Assembly (NCBI RefSeq): GCF_036014015.1
Contig: NZ_CP107905.1
Span: forward strand, 9,858,001-9,922,000
DNA length: 64,000 nt
Origin: Streptomyces sp. NBC_00457
GTDB lineage: Bacteria; Actinomycetota; Actinomycetes; Streptomycetales; Streptomycetaceae
Direction: 5' to 3'
Shown here: positions 52,901 to 63,151 of the stretch, piece by piece
How positions within the stretch are numbered: position 1 is the stretch's first letter
How the letters are laid out: the number at the start of each line of letters is the position of its first letter
Notes under the pieces: model-generated
Told to the model about the DNA's origin: nothing
Databases searched by the model: none
What the model saw: only the letters and a program-made list of their open reading frames with translations
Made by a program: the position numbers and the translations under genes

Positions 52901-54226
52901 ATGACGAACACGGGCGGCGGTGGCCCGCGACCACGCGGCACGTGGTGGCGGGAGGCGGCGATCACGGCGACGGCGTTCGCGCTCTGCCTGCTCGGCGGCG
53001 TGGTGCAGGTCGACGACAAGCCGATATCTCCGCCGCCCGCTGCCGCCTACCTCATCGCCGTGGTGTCCTGTGCCGTGCTGCCCCTGCGGCACAGGACACC
53101 CCTTGCCGCCATGGCGGTCACCACCGTGAGCGGGATGCTGGCCGCGCCGTCGGGTCTCCTGCTGAGCCCGCTCATCGTGGCCCCCGCCGTGATCACCGCC
53201 TACGCATGCGCCGTGCGTATGGAACGGCGCGCGGCGAGCGCGGTGTTGCTCATCTTCACCGCGATGCTGGTCGCCTCCACCATCCCGTTCGGGACCAACT
53301 CGTGGAAGGACGCGAGCAGGATGGGAGCGGTGGCGGCGTTCCCGCTGGTGGCCGGCGTACTCGGTAACTCGGCGCAGAACCGGCGGGCCTACCTGGCCGC
53401 GGTGGAGGAGCGGGCGCGGCGGGCCGAGGAGAGCCGGGACAGCGAGGCGCGCCGGAGAGTGTCCGAGGAACGGCTGCGCATCGCCCGGGAGTTGCACGAC
53501 CTCGTGGCCCATCAGATCACCCTGGCCAACGCGCAGGCCACGGTCGCCGACCACCTCTTCGACGCCCGCCCGGAGCAGACCCGCAAGAGCCTGAAGGAAC
53601 TCGTCAAGACCACCGGCGACGCGCTCGACGACCTACGGGCCACGGTCGGTCTGCTGCGCCAGTCCGGGGACGCGACCGCGCCCGCCGAACCGGCGCCCGG
53701 GCTTTCCCGGCTTCCCACGCTCCTCGAGTCCTTCCGCCGCGCGGGTCTTGAGGTGTCGGTGCACCAGGAGGGCACGGCCAGACCGCTGCCGCCGGGAGTG
53801 GACCTCACCGCCTACCGCATCGTCCAGGAGGCCCTGACCAACGTGACCAAGCACGCCGGTACCGGTAGCGCCCGGGTGCGTCTCGCCTGGAACCGAGATC
53901 GCGTGACCATCACCGTCGCCGACGACGGAAGCGGTGCCCGCACGGGGTCGACCGCGTCCGCGGGACCGAGTGTGTCCAAGGTGCCGGACCGACCGCCCGG
54001 CTACGGTCTGATCGGGATGCGTGAACGTGCCACCGCGGTCGGCGGACAACTCTCCGCGGGCAGGCGCCCGGAGGGCGGTTTCCTCGTCTCCACCCAACTG
54101 CCCCTCCCGCCCGCCGAAGACGCGACGCGGAGGACTGACGGAGCGACAACCATCGAGGGACGAATGACCGACGGAGTGACAGGCGACGGACGGACGGGCG
54201 ACGCGGAGACCGGGGATGCGTCGTGA
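52901..54226 (+). CDS. Two-component sensor histidine kinase (HisKA_3)
   Basis: A 441-residue membrane kinase. Four or five helices (about 20-145), a coiled region, then dimerisation helix with His199 in IARELHDLVAHQITLANAQA and HATPase_c (about 290-415; VQEALTNVTKHAGTG, GLIGMRERATAVGG). The tail (420-441) is low-complexity and ends TGDGRTGDAETGDAS. It overlaps the regulator start (GTGA). It lies seven bases after the MMPL exporter, so it may sense cargo or membrane stress. Confidence 0.92.
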   Translation: MTNTGGGGPRPRGTWWREAAITATAFALCLLGGVVQVDDKPISPPPAAAYLIAVVSCAVLPLRHRTPLAAMAVTTVSGMLAAPSGLLLSPLIVAPAVITAYACAVRMERRAASAVLLIFTAMLVASTIPFGTNSWKDASRMGAVAAFPLVAGVLGNSAQNRRAYLAAVEERARRAEESRDSEARRRVSEERLRIARELHDLVAHQITLANAQATVADHLFDARPEQTRKSLKELVKTTGDALDDLRATVGLLRQSGDATAPAEPAPGLSRLPTLLESFRRAGLEVSVHQEGTARPLPPGVDLTAYRIVQEALTNVTKHAGTGSARVRLAWNRDRVTITVADDGSGARTGSTASAGPSVSKVPDRPPGYGLIGMRERATAVGGQLSAGRRPEGGFLVSTQLPLPPAEDATRRTDGATTIEGRMTDGVTGDGRTGDAETGDAS

Positions 54227-54915
54227 CGATCCGCGTGCTCCTCGCCGACGATCAGGCCCTGCTGCGCGGTGCTTTCCGGATGCTTCTCGACACCGCCGAC
54301 GACATCACCGTCGTCGGCGAGGCAGGCGACGGCAGGGAGGCGGTGCGGCTCACCCGGGAACTGCGCCCGGATGTCGTGGTCATGGACATCCGTATGCCCG
54401 AAGTGGACGGTCTCACCGCCACGTCGGAGATCTGCGCGGACCCGGAACTGCGGGCCAGCCGCATCCTGATCCTGACCACGTACGAGACCGACGAGCACGT
54501 CGCTCAGGCGCTGCGCGCGGGGGCCGGCGGTTTCATCGGCAAGGGCATCGGAGCCGAGGACCTGGCGGATGCCGTCCGTACGATCGCCGCCGGCGACACT
54601 CTTCTGTCCCCCGCCGCGACCCGCTCCTTGGTCGCCCGTTTCCTGGCCACACCGGACCATGCCCCGCCGCACGACCCCGAACAACTCGCCGTGCTCACCC
54701 CGCGCGAGCGCGAGATGGTGACCTTGGTCGCGACCGGCCTGTCCAACCAGGAGATCGCCGAGCGGATGTTCCTCAGCCCCTTCACCGTCCGCGCCCACGT
54801 GCAGCGCGCCATGACGAAGCTCGAGGCCCGCGACCGGGCCCAACTCGTCGTCATCGCCTACCGCACGGGCCTGGCCCACGCCACCCCCGACGGCGACACC
54901 GACCGCTCGTCGTAA
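54223..54915 (+). CDS. NarL/FixJ-type response regulator
   Basis: A 230-residue regulator, GTG start. Receiver with DD at 9-10 and Asp55 in VMDIRMP; LuxR HTH (about 155-215; LTPREREMVTLVATGLSNQE, IAERMFLSPFTVRAHVQRAM). Partner of the preceding kinase and a likely regulator of the MMPL gene. Confidence 0.92.
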   Translation: MTIRVLLADDQALLRGAFRMLLDTADDITVVGEAGDGREAVRLTRELRPDVVVMDIRMPEVDGLTATSEICADPELRASRILILTTYETDEHVAQALRAGAGGFIGKGIGAEDLADAVRTIAAGDTLLSPAATRSLVARFLATPDHAPPHDPEQLAVLTPREREMVTLVATGLSNQEIAERMFLSPFTVRAHVQRAMTKLEARDRAQLVVIAYRTGLAHATPDGDTDRSS

Positions 54916-55086
54916 GATCAGTTCCGAGTAGTGACTGCACTCCGCGAACAGCCGGTCGGGATGCGTCTCCTGGAGATATCCCGTGCCGAGCCGAAGTGTG
55001 CATCGCGTCGGCTGAGGGCTCGCGTATTTCCGTCCCGTCGGCAGCGTCCCGGGTACCACCGGGGCCGCAACCACGCCCTGCGGTGT

Positions 55087-55734
55087 TCAGTCGATGCGGA
55101 TGATTCCGCGGCCCAGTGCGGCGGTGACGGCGGCGGTGCGGTCGGCGACGTCGAGCTTGGCGTAGATGTGCAGCAGATGGGTCTTGACCGTGGCCTCGGA
55201 CAGGCGCAGGGCGCGGGCGATCTGCTTGTTGCTCTGCCCGCGGGCCACGGCCGACAGAACTTCGAGTTCCCGGCCGGACAGCCCGGCAGCCCGGTCACCG
55301 CGCATGTGGGCGAGAACTTTGGCGGCCACAGTGGGGGACAGTGCCGCACCTCCCCGGGCCGCGGTACGCACGGCCTCGCACAGTTCGTGTCGTCCGGTGT
55401 CCTTGAGCAGGTAGCCGACCGCGCCGGCGTCGACGGCTGCGGTGATGTCGGCGTCCGTGTCGTAGGTGGTCAGGATGAGGACCCGCACCTCGGGCTGGGT
55501 GGCACGGATGGCGGCGGTCGCGGCCGTGCCGTCCATGCCGGGCATCTGCAGGTCCATCAGGACGACATCGGGTGCGAGTGAGGTGGTCTGGTGCACTGCC
55601 TCGGTACCGCTGGCTGCTTCGCCGACGACCGTGAGGTCGGGCTGGGTGGCGAGGATGGCGGCCAGCCCCTCGCGGACGACGAGGTGGTCGTCTGCGAGGA
55701 GGATGCGGATCGGAGGGGAGGTCGAAGTGCTCAT
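55087..55734 (-). CDS. NarL/FixJ-type response regulator
   Basis: A 215-residue regulator. Receiver with DD at 15-16, Asp61 in VLMDLQMPG; LuxR HTH (about 145-210; LSGRELEVLSAVARGQSNKQ, IARALRLSEATVKTHLLHIY). Coupled to the preceding kinase by an ATGA overlap. Converges on the other regulator with 171 bases between the stops, in which I see no gene. Confidence 0.92.
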   Translation of the reverse strand: MSTSTSPPIRILLADDHLVVREGLAAILATQPDLTVVGEAASGTEAVHQTTSLAPDVVLMDLQMPGMDGTAATAAIRATQPEVRVLILTTYDTDADITAAVDAGAVGYLLKDTGRHELCEAVRTAARGGAALSPTVAAKVLAHMRGDRAAGLSGRELEVLSAVARGQSNKQIARALRLSEATVKTHLLHIYAKLDVADRTAAVTAALGRGIIRID

Positions 55735-56978
55735 GGTGTTGGGGCCATCCGCTCCGTACCGGCCACAGGCGAGGCTTCGGTGGCCGAAGGGTCGGCCGGG
55801 ACGGTCACCGAAGGCGCGACCGGGAGCGGCACCGTGACAGCGACGGTCGTACCCTCGCCGACGCCGCTTTCCACCGCGAACGTGCCGTCCAGGGCGGCGA
55901 TGCGCTCGCGCATGGTGATCAGCCCGATGCCGGCATGCCGTGCTACGGGCGTGAAACCGGTGCCGTCGTCCTGGATGTCGACGGCCAGGGTGTCTCCGAG
56001 GTAGGACAGCGTGACCGACACGCTCACCGCGTGAGCGTGCCGCCGGGCGTTGGTGAGTGCCTCCTGCACGACCCGCAGCAACTCGCCCTCGCTGCCGGCA
56101 GTCAGGGCGACCGGTTGGCCGGTCACGACCGTGTAGGCCTCGATGCCGGTCTCCTCCGTCAGTCGGGTGGTGAGTTCGCGGACCGCGTCCGCCAGGTGCG
56201 TACGGTCCAGTGGCGCCGGGCGAAGGGCCTGTACGAGGCGGCGGCTCTCGGCCAGGTTGTCCCGGGCCGTGCGCATGGCCTGCTCGACGCGGCGGGCCGC
56301 GGGGGAGTTGGCCGACAGGTCGTCGCGGGCGGCGTCCAGCAGCATGGCGATGGACGCGAAGCCCTGGGTCAGGGTGTCATGGACCTCTCGGGCCAGGCGC
56401 TGACGTTCGGCCAGGGTGCCCGCCTGGCGTTCCGCTGCCGCTCGTTCCGCCTGTGTGGCGGTGAGCTCGTCCAGGAGCCGCTGGCGCTTGTGGCCCTCGT
56501 GGTCGAGGGCGGCGACGTAGCAGACGATGGTGACCGCCAGCGCGGCACCGAGCACGCAGCCCGTGAGTATGCGCGCGTCGGCGGAACCGTCCGTGGTGAA
56601 GCGCTGCCACGACCAGGCGCCGCCCAGCACCAGCACCCCGCCGGCCGACCACCAGGCCCGTCGCAGCCAGTACGGCGTCAGCACGGCCACGGCGACCGGG
56701 AGCAGCGCGGGATCCACCACGGACATGGCCATCCACGCCGCCAACGCCCCGACGAGGTAGGGCAGCGGTGGGCGACCGGCGCCGCCGCGCAGCGCGATCC
56801 AGTACGCGTACCAGGCGGCGAGTCCCACCGCCGGGCCGATCCGCAGCAGTGCCGTGCCGGTCGTCAGGTCCGTCCCGGCCAGTGCACCCAGCACGGACAG
56901 GGCGAGCACGACGGCGAAGAAGGTGTGCTGGCCCACGGCCTTCCACCGTGCTCTCTCCCATGCCTGCTGCAGCGCCAT
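55731..56978 (-). CDS. Two-component sensor histidine kinase (HisKA_3)
   Basis: A 415-residue membrane kinase with four or five helices (about 15-155), coiled linker, His200 in LAREVHDTLTQGFASIAMLL, and HATPase_c (about 300-395; VQEALTNARRHAHAV, GIGLITMRERIAALDG). The ATG has no ribosome binding site; a TACGCT box seven bases upstream suggests a leaderless message. A long inverted repeat stands in the gap to lgt. Confidence 0.92.
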   Translation of the reverse strand: MALQQAWERARWKAVGQHTFFAVVLALSVLGALAGTDLTTGTALLRIGPAVGLAAWYAYWIALRGGAGRPPLPYLVGALAAWMAMSVVDPALLPVAVAVLTPYWLRRAWWSAGGVLVLGGAWSWQRFTTDGSADARILTGCVLGAALAVTIVCYVAALDHEGHKRQRLLDELTATQAERAAAERQAGTLAERQRLAREVHDTLTQGFASIAMLLDAARDDLSANSPAARRVEQAMRTARDNLAESRRLVQALRPAPLDRTHLADAVRELTTRLTEETGIEAYTVVTGQPVALTAGSEGELLRVVQEALTNARRHAHAVSVSVTLSYLGDTLAVDIQDDGTGFTPVARHAGIGLITMRERIAALDGTFAVESGVGEGTTVAVTVPLPVAPSVTVPADPSATEASPVAGTERMAPTP

Positions 56979-57034
56979 GGTCGTCAGCGTACGGGCAGCC
57001 GAGTAGCCGGGGGATCAGTCGTCCTGTGCGAACG

Positions 57035-57077
57035 CATCGACCGATCGGTGGGCGGAGGATGCGTCGATCGGTCGATG
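57035..57077. repeat. Long inverted repeat in the kinase/lgt divergent region
   Basis: CATCGACCGATC (57035-57046) and GATCGGTCGATG (57066-57077) are perfect 12-base arms, 19 bases apart. They may be paired operator sites or a hairpin in the lgt leader. Confidence 0.6.
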
Positions 57078-57155
57078 TGCCAGGCCGTGCGGACGGCGAA
57101 GATCAGCCCCGCACCCGGCCGCCCGAGCTCCACCGCACCCCGTGAGGAACCACCA

Positions 57156-58022
57156 GTGCCCCTGGCCTTCATTCCCAGCCCCTCCATCGGCGAGATCCAC
57201 CTGGGTCCGCTCCCGCTGCGCGGCTACTCACTGATGCTGATCCTCGGAATCGCCGCGGCGGTATGGCTGGGCGGCCGCCGCTGGGCCGCCCGCGGGGGAG
57301 AGAAAGCCGTCGTGACGGATGTGGCCCTGTGGGCGGTCCCCTTCGGTGTGGTCGGTGCCCGCCTCTACCACGTGATCACGTCCAGCGAGCCGTACTTCGG
57401 CAAGGACGGCGATCCGCTCAAGGCCCTCTTCGTCTGGGACGGGGGCATCGGCATCTGGGGCGCCATCGCGGGCGGTGCCATCGGAGCCTGGATCGGCTGC
57501 CGCCGGGGCGGTGTTCCCCTGCTCGCGTTCGCCGACGCGGTCGCCCCCGGCATTGCCCTGGGCCAGGCCGTCGGCCGCTGGGGCAACTGGTTCAACCAGG
57601 AGCTCTACGGGCGGGCCACCACCCTCCCCTGGGCGTTGGAGATCGACCCCGCGCACCGGCCCGAGGCCACCGCCGACCTGGCCACCTACCACCCCGCCTT
57701 CTTGTACGAGTCGCTGTGGTGTCTCGGTGTGGCCGCCCTGGTCGTGTGGGCGGACCGCCGCTTCCGCCTCGACCGGGGGCGCGCGTTCGCGCTGTACGCC
57801 GCCGCCTACTGCGTCGGCCGCTTCTGGATCGAGTACCTGCGGGTCGACGAGGCCCACCACATCCTCGGCCTGCGCCTGAACGACTGGACCGCACTGCTGG
57901 TCTTCGTGGCAGCCCTCGCCTACCTGATCGCCGCGAGTCGGCATGCGTCCGACAGCCGTGGCGACGTCGACTCCGACCGTCTCCTGCCGGGCCTGGACGC
58001 GACCAGCAGTCCCAGGAGCTGA
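57156..58022 (+). CDS. lgt: Prolipoprotein diacylglyceryl transferase
   Basis: A 288-residue integral membrane enzyme from GTG 57156 (GAGGAA upstream); a long upstream extension of the frame is antisense to the kinase. It moves diacylglycerol from phosphatidylglycerol to the lipobox Cys of prolipoproteins. About seven helices; the Lgt signature GRWGNWFNQELYGRATTLPW, with the essential Arg and Asn, and HPAFLYESLW are intact. Streptomyces often have more than one lgt. Followed at 30 bases by a small membrane protein gene. Confidence 0.9.
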   Translation: MPLAFIPSPSIGEIHLGPLPLRGYSLMLILGIAAAVWLGGRRWAARGGEKAVVTDVALWAVPFGVVGARLYHVITSSEPYFGKDGDPLKALFVWDGGIGIWGAIAGGAIGAWIGCRRGGVPLLAFADAVAPGIALGQAVGRWGNWFNQELYGRATTLPWALEIDPAHRPEATADLATYHPAFLYESLWCLGVAALVVWADRRFRLDRGRAFALYAAAYCVGRFWIEYLRVDEAHHILGLRLNDWTALLVFVAALAYLIAASRHASDSRGDVDSDRLLPGLDATSSPRS

Positions 58023-58052
58023 CCATCTCCCCTTTCACGAACTGGAGTTGCC

Positions 58053-58484
58053 ATGTCCCCTGTCTCCGATGTCTCCGAGACGCTCCCTTCACGGCGGGCC
58101 CCGATGGTGGTGGCGGGCGGTGTTTTCCTCGCCTTCCTGCTCACTTCCTTGGTGAACGCGGTGATCGCTGTGCTGGCGCACGCGATGAGCGCGCCCGACG
58201 ACTTCAACCCGCTGGAGCCCCCGTCGTATGTCTTCCTGACCGCGCTGAGTGTGCTGGCGGGAGCCGTCGGATGGGGCATCGTCCGCAGGCTTTCCCAGGA
58301 TCCCGAACGCCTGCTTCGCCGACTCGTCCCCTCGGTCGTCGTCATATCGCTCGTTCCGGACTTCTTCCTGTTCGACGAGGGCGAGGTGATCGGTGTGGTG
58401 GCCCTGCTCGTGATGCACCTCGCGGTCGCGGTGATCGCGGTGCAGGCGTATCGCCGGGTCATGCCACTGGGCTCGGTGCGGTGA
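58053..58484 (+). CDS. Small membrane protein, DUF6069-like
   Basis: A 143-residue membrane protein with four helices: VVAGGVFLAFLLTSLVNAVI, YVFLTALSVLAGAVGWGIV, LVPSVVVISLVPDFFLF, VIGVVALLVMHLAVAVIAV. The pattern fits DUF6069. GGAG precedes the ATG; possible operon with lgt. Function unknown. Confidence 0.7.
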   Translation: MSPVSDVSETLPSRRAPMVVAGGVFLAFLLTSLVNAVIAVLAHAMSAPDDFNPLEPPSYVFLTALSVLAGAVGWGIVRRLSQDPERLLRRLVPSVVVISLVPDFFLFDEGEVIGVVALLVMHLAVAVIAVQAYRRVMPLGSVR

Positions 58485-58634
58485 CCGTAGCGGCATTCGG
58501 GCGTTCGGGTGCGATAGGGCACAACCCTTGGGCCCGGTCTCCGGTCCAACCTCGCGGCAGCGGGGAACGGGCCCCCGCCGCACCCCCGCGACTCCGCGCC
58601 CGACCGGCCATGCCGAGATCCCAGGAGCCACGAC

Positions 58635-60146
58635 GTGCGCAGTACGCGTTCCACCACCCGAACCTCCGTCATACGAAGGGGCCTGCTGTCCGGGCCGGCC
58701 GCCGCGACCGTATTACTGACGATCGGCGCCACCATCACCGCGACGGCCGCTCCGGCGCCCGCCGCGCCCGCGGCCGCGCAGGCGGCCCACGACGACTTCA
58801 ACGGCGACGGCTACCCCGACGCCGTGATCTCCGCCCCCGGTGGCACGGTCAGCGCCCAGAAGGGGGCCGGCTATGTCGCCGTGCTGTACGGGTCCGCGAA
58901 CGGCCTGTCCTCCGCCCGCCGGGCGACGTTCAGCATGAGCACCCCCGGCATACCGGGTCTCGCCCAGACCGACGACGGCTTCGGACGGACCACCGCCTCC
59001 GGGGACCTGGACGGCGACGGTTACGCCGACCTCGTCGTCGGCATGCCCGGCAAGGACATCGGCACCACCGTCGACGCGGGGGCGGCGGTCGTGCTGTGGG
59101 GCTCCGCGAGCGGGCTGCGGGCCACCGGCGCGGTCACGCTGCAGGACAGTGCCCCGACGACCCGCGGACGCTTCGGACTGGGCCTGGCCGCCGGCCGCTT
59201 CCACGGCTCCGGCACCGAACTCGCGCTCCTGAGCAGCAAGGCCCTGCAGACCTACGTCTTCGAAGCCGGCGCCGACGGCGGACACACCGTCCGGGCCACT
59301 CCCGTGAACTGGAGGTGGAATGAGGACTTCACCCCCACCGGCCTCACCCCCGGCGACTACGACAAGAGCGGCAACGACGACGACCTGGTCCTCCTCGGCA
59401 CCTTCACCACCTACGAATCGGTCAATCCCGTCGAGACGTTCGGCGCGGCCAGTTACCTCCGGGGCGGCCCCGATGGGCTGACGTACGGTCGCGGTCTGCG
59501 CGGTGGCCCGGTCGGCGCCACCGGTGACATCAACCGCGACGGCTACGCCGACGTCGTGATGGGTTCTCCCACCGACTGGCACGAGCAGATCGAAATGTTC
59601 CTCGACGGCGGCACCGTCGACGTCTTCCTCGGCGGACCCGACGGTCTGGGCGGACCGGAGGCCGACCAGCACTTCACCCAGACGACCATCGGCGCCTCCG
59701 GCGACGACAAGGAGGGCGACCGCTTCGGCGGTGCGGTGACCGTGGCGGACGTCAACGGCGACGGCTATGCCGACGCCGCGCTCGGCGCTCCCGCCAACGA
59801 CATCAACACCCTCACCGACCCGGGCACGGTGTGGGTGATGCGGGGGAGTGCTGGAGGGCTCACGCCGAGAGGCTTGGCCAGCTTCAGCCAGAGCACACCG
59901 TCCGTGCCCGGTGACAACGAGAACGGCGACTGGTTCGGAGGCGCCCTGCGGCTCATCGACGCCAACAAGGACGGCAAGGCCGAACTGCTCGCCTCCGCGC
60001 CCCGCGAGGACACCAACGACGGCGCCGCCTGGGTCTTCCCCGGTACGGCCAACGGCCCCACCGCGACCGGATCCTGGTCCTTCAACGGCGCCACACTCAG
60101 CGCCCCCTCGCCCGACGCCCGCTTCGGAGAGACCCTCGCCCCGTAG
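58635..60146 (+). CDS. Secreted FG-GAP/VCBS repeat protein
   Basis: A 503-residue exported protein from GTG 58635 (CAGGAG upstream). Signal peptide, an Ala/Pro-rich stretch (to about 50), then seven blades with calcium-binding loops: DFNGDGYPDAV, DLDGDGYADLVV, RFHGSGTELAL, DYDKSGNDDDLV, DINRDGYADVVM, DVNGDGYADAAL, DANKDGKAELLA. This is the integrin-alpha N-terminal beta-propeller. Such proteins bind sugars or surfaces; no catalytic domain is visible. Blades 3 and 4 have degraded loops. Confidence 0.88.
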   Translation: MRSTRSTTRTSVIRRGLLSGPAAATVLLTIGATITATAAPAPAAPAAAQAAHDDFNGDGYPDAVISAPGGTVSAQKGAGYVAVLYGSANGLSSARRATFSMSTPGIPGLAQTDDGFGRTTASGDLDGDGYADLVVGMPGKDIGTTVDAGAAVVLWGSASGLRATGAVTLQDSAPTTRGRFGLGLAAGRFHGSGTELALLSSKALQTYVFEAGADGGHTVRATPVNWRWNEDFTPTGLTPGDYDKSGNDDDLVLLGTFTTYESVNPVETFGAASYLRGGPDGLTYGRGLRGGPVGATGDINRDGYADVVMGSPTDWHEQIEMFLDGGTVDVFLGGPDGLGGPEADQHFTQTTIGASGDDKEGDRFGGAVTVADVNGDGYADAALGAPANDINTLTDPGTVWVMRGSAGGLTPRGLASFSQSTPSVPGDNENGDWFGGALRLIDANKDGKAELLASAPREDTNDGAAWVFPGTANGPTATGSWSFNGATLSAPSPDARFGETLAP

Positions 60147-60224
60147 CGGCGGTCCCCACCAACCGCTGACCACCGGCCGGTCCGCTCCGCCGCCACGGGG
60201 CGGGCCGGGCGTGATCCCGACCGA

Positions 60225-61151
60225 CTACCGGACATCGCGTGGCCCGCGCAGTTGGGCGCTTCCCGGAGCCGTATGGTCACGCAGTACGTCGAGCACGACG
60301 CGCACCGCCGCACGAGGCGGTGCGCCGCGGCGGATCGCCGCCGTGATGTTCCGTGTCACCGGCGTCGCGAGTTCGCGGGTGGCGACGCGATAGCGGCTGT
60401 GGTCGACCGCCAGGCCGGGCAGCAGAGCGATCGACAACCCGGCCTCGACGTGCTGGAGCGTCATCATGTAGTTGCTGAACCGGCAGACCACCCGGGGTTC
60501 GAACCGTGCCTGACGGCACAGTCGCAGCGCGAGATTGGCCATGTACGACTGCGGCATGTCGAACGCCCACGGCTCGTCCGACAGGGCCGCGAGGTCCACC
60601 GCGCCACGGCCGACGGCGTGATGCCCGGGCGGGACGACCAGCAGGATCCGGTCGGTGGCCAGTGGTACAAGATCGACGTCCGGACCCAACGGCAACTCGT
60701 CGACGTCCGTGGTCGTGATGATGACGTCCACGTCGCCCGCCCGCAGTGCGGGCATGCTGGCGTGCGGCTCCAACTCGCGCAACTCGACGTCGAGGTGCGG
60801 ATGTTCGCGCGCCAGACGGGTCACCGCCGGTACGGCCATGGTGTGGATCGCGCTCTGGAACGCGCCCAGCCGCACCAGCCCGGCCGGTTCCTCGCCGAAA
60901 CCGCGCAACTCCGCCTCGACGCCGTCCATGTGGTCGAGGATCACCCGCGCCCGCCGCGCGAGGATCAGCCCGGCCGAGGTCAGCCGCACCCGCCGGCCCG
61001 TCCGTTCAAGGAGCTGGGTTCGCGTCTCGGTCTCCAGCACGGCGAGCTGCTGGGACACGCTCGACGGGCTCAGGTTGGCGGCCTGGGCGACCGCCCGGAC
61101 GGTGCCCAGCGCGTCCAGCTGGGTCAGCAGTCGCAGCCTCCAAGGGTTCAT
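60225..61151 (-). CDS. LysR-family regulator, probable regulator of dgdA
   Basis: A 308-residue LysR regulator from ATG 61151; the long upstream frame is antisense to dgdA. N-terminal HTH (LTQLDALGTVRAVAQAANLS, PSSVSQQLAVLETETRTQLL) and a two-lobe effector domain. Divergent from dgdA, the same arrangement as the LysR regulator DgdR of the Pseudomonas/Burkholderia dgdA gene. It probably controls dgdA in response to a 2,2-dialkylglycine. Confidence 0.88.
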   Translation of the reverse strand: MNPWRLRLLTQLDALGTVRAVAQAANLSPSSVSQQLAVLETETRTQLLERTGRRVRLTSAGLILARRARVILDHMDGVEAELRGFGEEPAGLVRLGAFQSAIHTMAVPAVTRLAREHPHLDVELRELEPHASMPALRAGDVDVIITTTDVDELPLGPDVDLVPLATDRILLVVPPGHHAVGRGAVDLAALSDEPWAFDMPQSYMANLALRLCRQARFEPRVVCRFSNYMMTLQHVEAGLSIALLPGLAVDHSRYRVATRELATPVTRNITAAIRRGAPPRAAVRVVLDVLRDHTAPGSAQLRGPRDVR

Positions 61152-61214
61152 CACGCCGCCATTGTGATGCGGATCGCTGTGCGGAAACACCGAACAGGAA
61201 GGGCGGAATTGTGA

Positions 61215-62597
<1,383 letters not shown>

Positions 62598-62724
62598 CTC
62601 ACCTGCCGATCGGGCCGCCCGCACGCCCGTACGCGCCGACTGGCGCCCCAGGGGTTTTACGTATAACCTCTCGCGTCAACCACCCCTCGGCACCCCGCCC
62701 CGGCCCGCTCCCCGAAAGGCCCCG

Positions 62725-63117
62725 ATGAGACGCATCGCCCTGGTCACCCTCGTCGTCGACGACTACGACGAGGCGATCCGCTTCTACACCGAGGCCCTCG
62801 GATTCCGGCTCGTCGAGGACACACCGCGCCCCGACGGCTCGCGCTGGGTCGTGGTCGAACCCGGTGCCGGCACGCAGGGGACCGGGCTGCTGCTCGCGCG
62901 CGCCCAGGGTGACGCCCAGCGCGGGCGGGTCGGTGACCAGACCGGTGGACGCGTCGGGTTCTTCCTGTACACCGACGACTTCGCCCGCGACCACGCCCGG
63001 ATGCTCGCGGCGGGCGTGACCTTCCTGGAGGAGCCGCGGCATGAGCCGTACGGCTCGGTCGCCGTCTTCCAGGACCTGTACGGCAACCGCTGGGACCTGC
63101 TCCAGCCCGCGGCCTGA
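62725..63117 (+). CDS. VOC-family (glyoxalase-like) protein
   Basis: A 130-residue single-domain protein with the paired beta-alpha-beta-beta-beta VOC fold, [20 protein letters not shown] at the start and [17 protein letters not shown] at the end. It likely works as a dimer, as a dioxygenase, isomerase or resistance protein. Metal ligands cannot be fixed by eye; HIS/GLU positions of glyoxalase I are not clearly kept. It lies 34 bases before the adenosine deaminase gene. Confidence 0.85.
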   Translation: MRRIALVTLVVDDYDEAIRFYTEALGFRLVEDTPRPDGSRWVVVEPGAGTQGTGLLLARAQGDAQRGRVGDQTGGRVGFFLYTDDFARDHARMLAAGVTFLEEPRHEPYGSVAVFQDLYGNRWDLLQPAA

Positions 63118-63151
63118 CCCCGCTCAACCGAACGTCGAGGAACCACCGCAC

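Noticed and set aside
55935..57155. Long in-frame extension upstream of lgt
   Set aside because: It is antisense to the histidine kinase and Arg/Gly/His-rich without fold; the lgt start at GTG 57156 has a ribosome binding site and fits the family.
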